Part shown: positions 60,320-64,000 of the stretch, piece by piece | Layout: each line of letters starts with the position of its first letter | Numbering within the stretch: the first letter of the stretch is position 1 | Source of the DNA: Cardinalis cardinalis | Lineage: Eukaryota > Chordata > Aves > Passeriformes > Cardinalidae | Direction: 5' to 3' | DNA length: 64,000 bases | Assembly: GCA_014549065.1 (NCBI GenBank) | Contig: JACDOX010000044.1 | Location: 2,356,001-2,420,000, forward strand | Position numbers and translations under genes: made by a program | Notes under the pieces: model-generated | Told to the model about the DNA's origin: nothing | The model's database searches: none | Seen by the model: the letters and a program-made list of their open reading frames with translations, nothing else

Positions 60320-60500
60320 GATATTAATGGAGAGAAGAACAGTCTAATTAGCGTTGTATATTTATCTGTTTATTTTTTTAGTCTGGGGATTTCTTGAATA
60401 AATTTAATTAAACTGTGCCTGTGCTTCCACGCTTTGAGAGCTTGGCATGGGTGGGTTGAAATGCGCATGCATACTTGATAGTCTGTTCCATTTACTAAAC
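60320..60500. promoter_or_regulatory. Candidate conserved non-coding element
   Basis: TAATTAGC at 60345-60352, TTTAATTAAA at 60403-60412 and the ATGCGCAT palindrome at 60461-60468 fall in one CpG-retaining, non-repetitive patch. CpG survival in a CpG-poor region is a mild sign of constraint or low methylation. Confidence 0.28.
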
Positions 60501-62155
60501 AGTCTTGGAGGAAGAAAGGGGNAAAAAAAAGGAGAAGGAAAGCACATCTTCTGAGTCACTTTGACTAAAACCTGCATTTCTACTTTACTCAACATTTACA
60601 TAAAATAATTAAACTCCCTTGTCTGATTATAGAAGGAGGGAAACTGATTTTAATTCCAACACTGGTCATTCCACATTAGCACTACTTATAGAGGACATGA
60701 TAGCACCATTTTTGCCCTGCCTTTTACATTTGGCAATGAAAATAGATGGCATAGATCTGCATAGGTGTGTAATATATCAGTACCAGTCCAGAAGCTGAAA
60801 GCATACTATGACCTTGACAAGCAGGTAGGAATATACAACACAGTTTTTAATTCAGTGTTATCTAACTGTGTACTCTTTTCTGAAACAGCCATTATTTCTC
60901 TGTTAGTCAGGTTTTTCTTCACTATGAAATCCAAAGTGGGCAATCTCATGACTGAAGTGCTTATTTTTGTCTGAAAAATAGAGGATAAAATCTAGGTCCT
61001 GCTATAGTTGAAGTGAGTTTTTTAACTGACTGCAAAAGTGTTATAATTTCACCTTGTGAAATTGAAATTCCTTTCCTGGTGAGTCCTGTGTATGTTTTCC
61101 ATGAATACCCAATTCTGTCAGCTCTGAAATACTAAATATAAGGGAATGCTGCAGGAAAAGAAACGGAGCACTTGGTTTCAACAGAAACATATCTTTCTGG
61201 AAGATTCAAATAAAAGGCCAAATTTGGGGAGTAGGCAGAAAAAAAAAGAAGAAAATAGAAAGGTTGTAACACCAGTACTTCACTTGACTATCAACTACAT
61301 GTGTATNATCTAAGTACACTGCTTTACCATATGAACAGCTCTACTATTCCATGAGCTGGTAAATTCTGCAACAGAAATCCCTAAATTTAGCATTTAGCTA
61401 AGATTCTTTTCCTTGCTGAAAGCCACAGAGAACATAGAAAACCATATTTAATTGCTACAACATTTCTGAGCATNTAAAATTACAAGAAAAAGAATATTGC
61501 AATATTTTGAAACTTTACCTCACATAAAATGTGAGCAAAACATTTCAATACATAATCAGTTTGCTGCAAATTTTCACCTAAAAAATGGTTCTCACAAAAA
61601 ATGACTTAGCAAGGAAAAGAACCATAATTTTACCCCCAAAAATAAAAGTAGTGATTTAACTTATGTCAACCAGCTTAGCAATCTTAGAAGGTAAACCAAA
61701 TTGTGTATGCAAGTATCATGTATGACAGACTGAGGTGCTTCTTTCCTTCCTCCTGTCCTCAAATTCAGCCGAACTATTATAGCCATACATGCCAAGGGCA
61801 AGCCATCGTTGTGAGCCAGTACTCATTTCTGCCCATATAGATAACTAAACACCCAGAGCACACTACATGGAAACAGAGTGAAATTGTGCAAACAAACGCC
61901 TGCAATGCATTCTCACAAGTGTAATTTATAACCACCCTTTCTTTCACCCTATGGCCAGGAAAAGGGGCACCCTCGTGGAGCATGCAGCTTTCCAGAAGCA
62001 CAGACAATCCTGATCTCCAGGAANAAGCATCACTCAAGGCCAGCTCTCTCTGGGGATGCTCTTATCAAACTCAGATGTTTCTCAGCTATCCNTGCAACTT
62101 GGCCAGTACTATGCCACCAGAACTGCCTTTCCTGCAGGAAGGTGCTGCACCCAAT
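60501..62155. other. Gene-free stretch
   Basis: Purine-rich runs at 60510-60541 and 61235-61262. Frames of up to 86 codons (61777-62037, minus, with an N) show no domain. Confidence 0.6.
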
Positions 62156-62159
62156 ATCC

Positions 62160-62400
62160 ATTCACCTCCGTGTTGCTATAATTAATGCTAAGCTCCAAAT
62201 TGGATTAGCCATGTAAGGCAGCTCCGTAAACAAGTTAATAGGATCTCTCTGCTAACAACACTGTTACCAATATCCAATTACTGTAACCAGGTATTAATCT
62301 AATGGTGTTAATCTGTCAGACTCTAAAATTTAAAGCACACTGCTGTAACATTTTAATAAAATTATAAAGTAATTTTCTCCCTTTACTAAAATATGTGTAC
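62160..62400. promoter_or_regulatory. Candidate conserved non-coding element with bicoid-type and homeodomain cores
   Basis: ATTAATG near 62180, GGATTA (OTX/PITX type) at 62202-62207, CCAATTA at 62274-62280, TTAATCT at 62294-62300 and GTTAATCTG at 62308-62316 lie within about 135 bases. The repeated TAATC words on one strand and GGATTA on the other suggest a multi-site element. No open frame of note. Function is inferred. Confidence 0.3.
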
Positions 62401-63165
62401 TAACTAATATTTTATTTTGATATCACAGCAATGACCACATAGAACACAGACAAAAAAAACCAAACCAGCTCAGGACCTGTGACTTCCATTACTGCATTAC
62501 TCAAACAGTGATGCTGACACTTTTGTTTGGTGGGATTTTTTGCCTATTCGATAGACCAAAGCATCCAACCCACTACATTGAATAAACAGCAAGAAGTTTC
62601 TATCAATTCTTCTAAATTCCTTTAAAAAAAATGCCAGAAATAATGATTACTACTAGAATTCACTATAGAATAACAAAGACATCGTCTGTTCATTATTTAA
62701 AACTTTTCCCTCCTACTTTTTTTATCTAAATACTACATACAGTCTATCAGAGAAGAAATGATGCATTACTAGAGAGAGAACCAACAGCAAATATAGAACA
62801 GACCACAGCTTGTATCAGAAAGTGATTGTTTTTGAAGTTCTGTATAAGAGAGGAACTAGCCCAATAGTTATGATTTCTATGTANTCATTCATTTTAGCAC
62901 AGCAAGTCATAAGCTTGCTAAGGGCTTACACCACCTTGGGTACAGGAAGCTGTTGCAGTACATCAAGACACAGTGAGCTGAGCACAATAGAAAAAAACAA
63001 GGATCTACTATAATTTGCATTCTGGACAGCACAATTATTTCTCAAAAAAGCATTATTCTCTGAATATCCNTCCTAGTGTAAAAAAAAAGTACGAACAGAT
63101 AATTTACCATGAATTTTAGATTTCAGAATGAATACTAATTCTGTTTTTGCTCAAATTGATGGTGT
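62401..63165. other. Gene-free stretch
   Basis: AT-rich, with an A/C-rich run near 62451-62467. Frames under 70 codons. Nothing recognised. Confidence 0.6.
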
Positions 63166-63169
63166 TCAG

Positions 63170-63490
63170 CTCCAAGAAGAAGGAAACAAGATGCACTTTG
63201 CCCAGGACAGCTATGGGCTCATCTCGTAACTCCTGTGGGCTCCACACTTGGGACCTTCTCATCCCTCCCCACTGCAGCACTGTGTGTGCCCACATCCCAT
63301 CCCAGTAGGGAAGCCAGAGCCCCACGGCCACCCTGCTGCCCCCAGAGCAATGAGGCTGCTGCCAGCTGCTGCTGGGGATGCTGGAGAGTCACAGAGAAAC
63401 TGGTCCCAGCTCTAAGTGAGCCAGGTCACAGTGCCAGGTTTACACACCACCAAGTGGGTGAGGGGTTCAGCTTGCAGGGACAGTTTTTAA
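63170..63490. other. G+C-rich block of unknown nature
   Basis: About 320 bases are far richer in G+C than the surroundings, with GCTGCTG and CCCAG-type words. A 98-codon plus frame (63235-63531) and a 71-codon minus frame (63116-63331) cross it; neither shows a domain. It may be a decayed retroelement segment, an exon of an unknown gene or a regulatory patch. No ends or flanking duplications were identified. Confidence 0.4.
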
Positions 63491-64000
63491 CTAAGCATAG
63501 GATCAAAACACTGATCTTCTCAAGAGCCTGAGGGACAAAAGAGAAATCAGCGATGGGTGCCGCCTTAGCTATGCTGTCCTGTCATTGAGTTTTCTACTAA
63601 CATGACCCATGAGAAAGAAGCAGATCACAATCCAGAACCTAGACACAAATACTAAAGTGTGAGGGGCTGACGTACAAACCAGAAATCTAAGGCACAAAAT
63701 CAGATGCAAGCAAAAACAGATATCACGGGTAAAAAGAAATCCCAGCAAGTATAGGGAACTAATATAAGGAACATCAACCTCAAATGTGTAAGAGGAAAAG
63801 AGATGAGCATGCTAGGGGATATGTAGAAAAGTTTCAGTCCGTCTGACACGGCAAGTATGAAGACCCCTTTGCTTAGCATTTAAAGAACTGACAGAAGCAC
63901 TCTCATATACAAGAGTGGTAAACAAACAATGATCTTTAAAAGCCAGGGACGCGCAGACCAGCAGAATGAAGGAGCATAATTGCATGGCAAGTCTTTGAGC
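63491..64000. other. Gene-free stretch at window end
   Basis: Nothing recognisable as gene or repeat in the last 500 bases. Confidence 0.6.

Noticed and set aside
1..64000. CRISPR arrays, bacterial operons, phage or plasmid genes
   Set aside because: No regularly spaced repeats, no ribosome-binding-site-plus-frame arrays and no frame over 203 codons; composition and CR1 tails point to a vertebrate nucleus.

Overview
The window looks like vertebrate nuclear DNA, most likely bird or another sauropsid. It is AT-rich (roughly 37-39% G+C by eye) and CpG-poor, with no operons or bacterial-style reading-frame packing. It carries short 3'-end relics of CR1, the dominant LINE of birds and reptiles; the clearest is at 31627-31694. 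The sparse repeat load (a few decayed CR1 tails, at most one or two LTR candidates, short microsatellites) fits a compact avian genome. The exact species cannot be read from the sequence. Isolated single Ns occur every few hundred bases, as if ambiguous or heterozygous calls had been masked; there are no long gaps.

I find no protein-coding gene, tRNA, rRNA, known snRNA or CRISPR array that I can defend. All open frames are short. The longest (203 and 136 codons on opposite strands near 21.8-22.4 kb, 168 codons at 31950, 153 codons at 1234) match no family I recognise. The window is best read as a gene desert or the inside of a very long intron.

Layout. 0-6.8 kb: featureless AT-rich DNA with two good-looking but unsupported splice acceptors. 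6.8-7.2 kb: first conserved-enhancer-like patch. 8.42-8.53 kb: a long inverted repeat with a stem of 19 pairs, folding into a hairpin of microRNA-precursor size. 11.3 kb: AT microsatellite. 15.9-16.75 kb: two enhancer-like patches. 17.63-17.70 kb: a 13-bp-arm hairpin touching a probable CR1 tail. 22.03-22.34 kb: a G+C-rich block with GC box, CCAAT box and TATA box in promoter order on the minus strand, possibly a solo LTR. 26.0-26.3 kb: enhancer-like patch with a perfect POU octamer, followed by an A/C-rich tract. 31.6 kb: clear CR1 tail. 33-37 kb: two more enhancer-like patches. 38.1-38.3 kb: minus-strand frame ending in a hydrophobic tail. 40.6, 41.3, 43.1 and 44.7 kb: perfect short palindromes, one of 24 bp. 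46.3-46.9 kb: compound microsatellite and a second CR1 tail. 48.4-52.9 kb: a cluster of homeodomain-core-rich patches. 55.5-56 kb, 57.3-57.5 kb and 63.2-63.5 kb: G+C-rich blocks of unknown nature, one with coding-like third-position bias. 60.3 and 62.2 kb: more homeodomain-core-rich patches.

Interpretation. Many patches dense in TAATTA, octamer and bicoid-type cores in an otherwise gene-free stretch resemble the regulatory deserts around developmental transcription-factor genes. This is inference from word content only; no alignment was possible.
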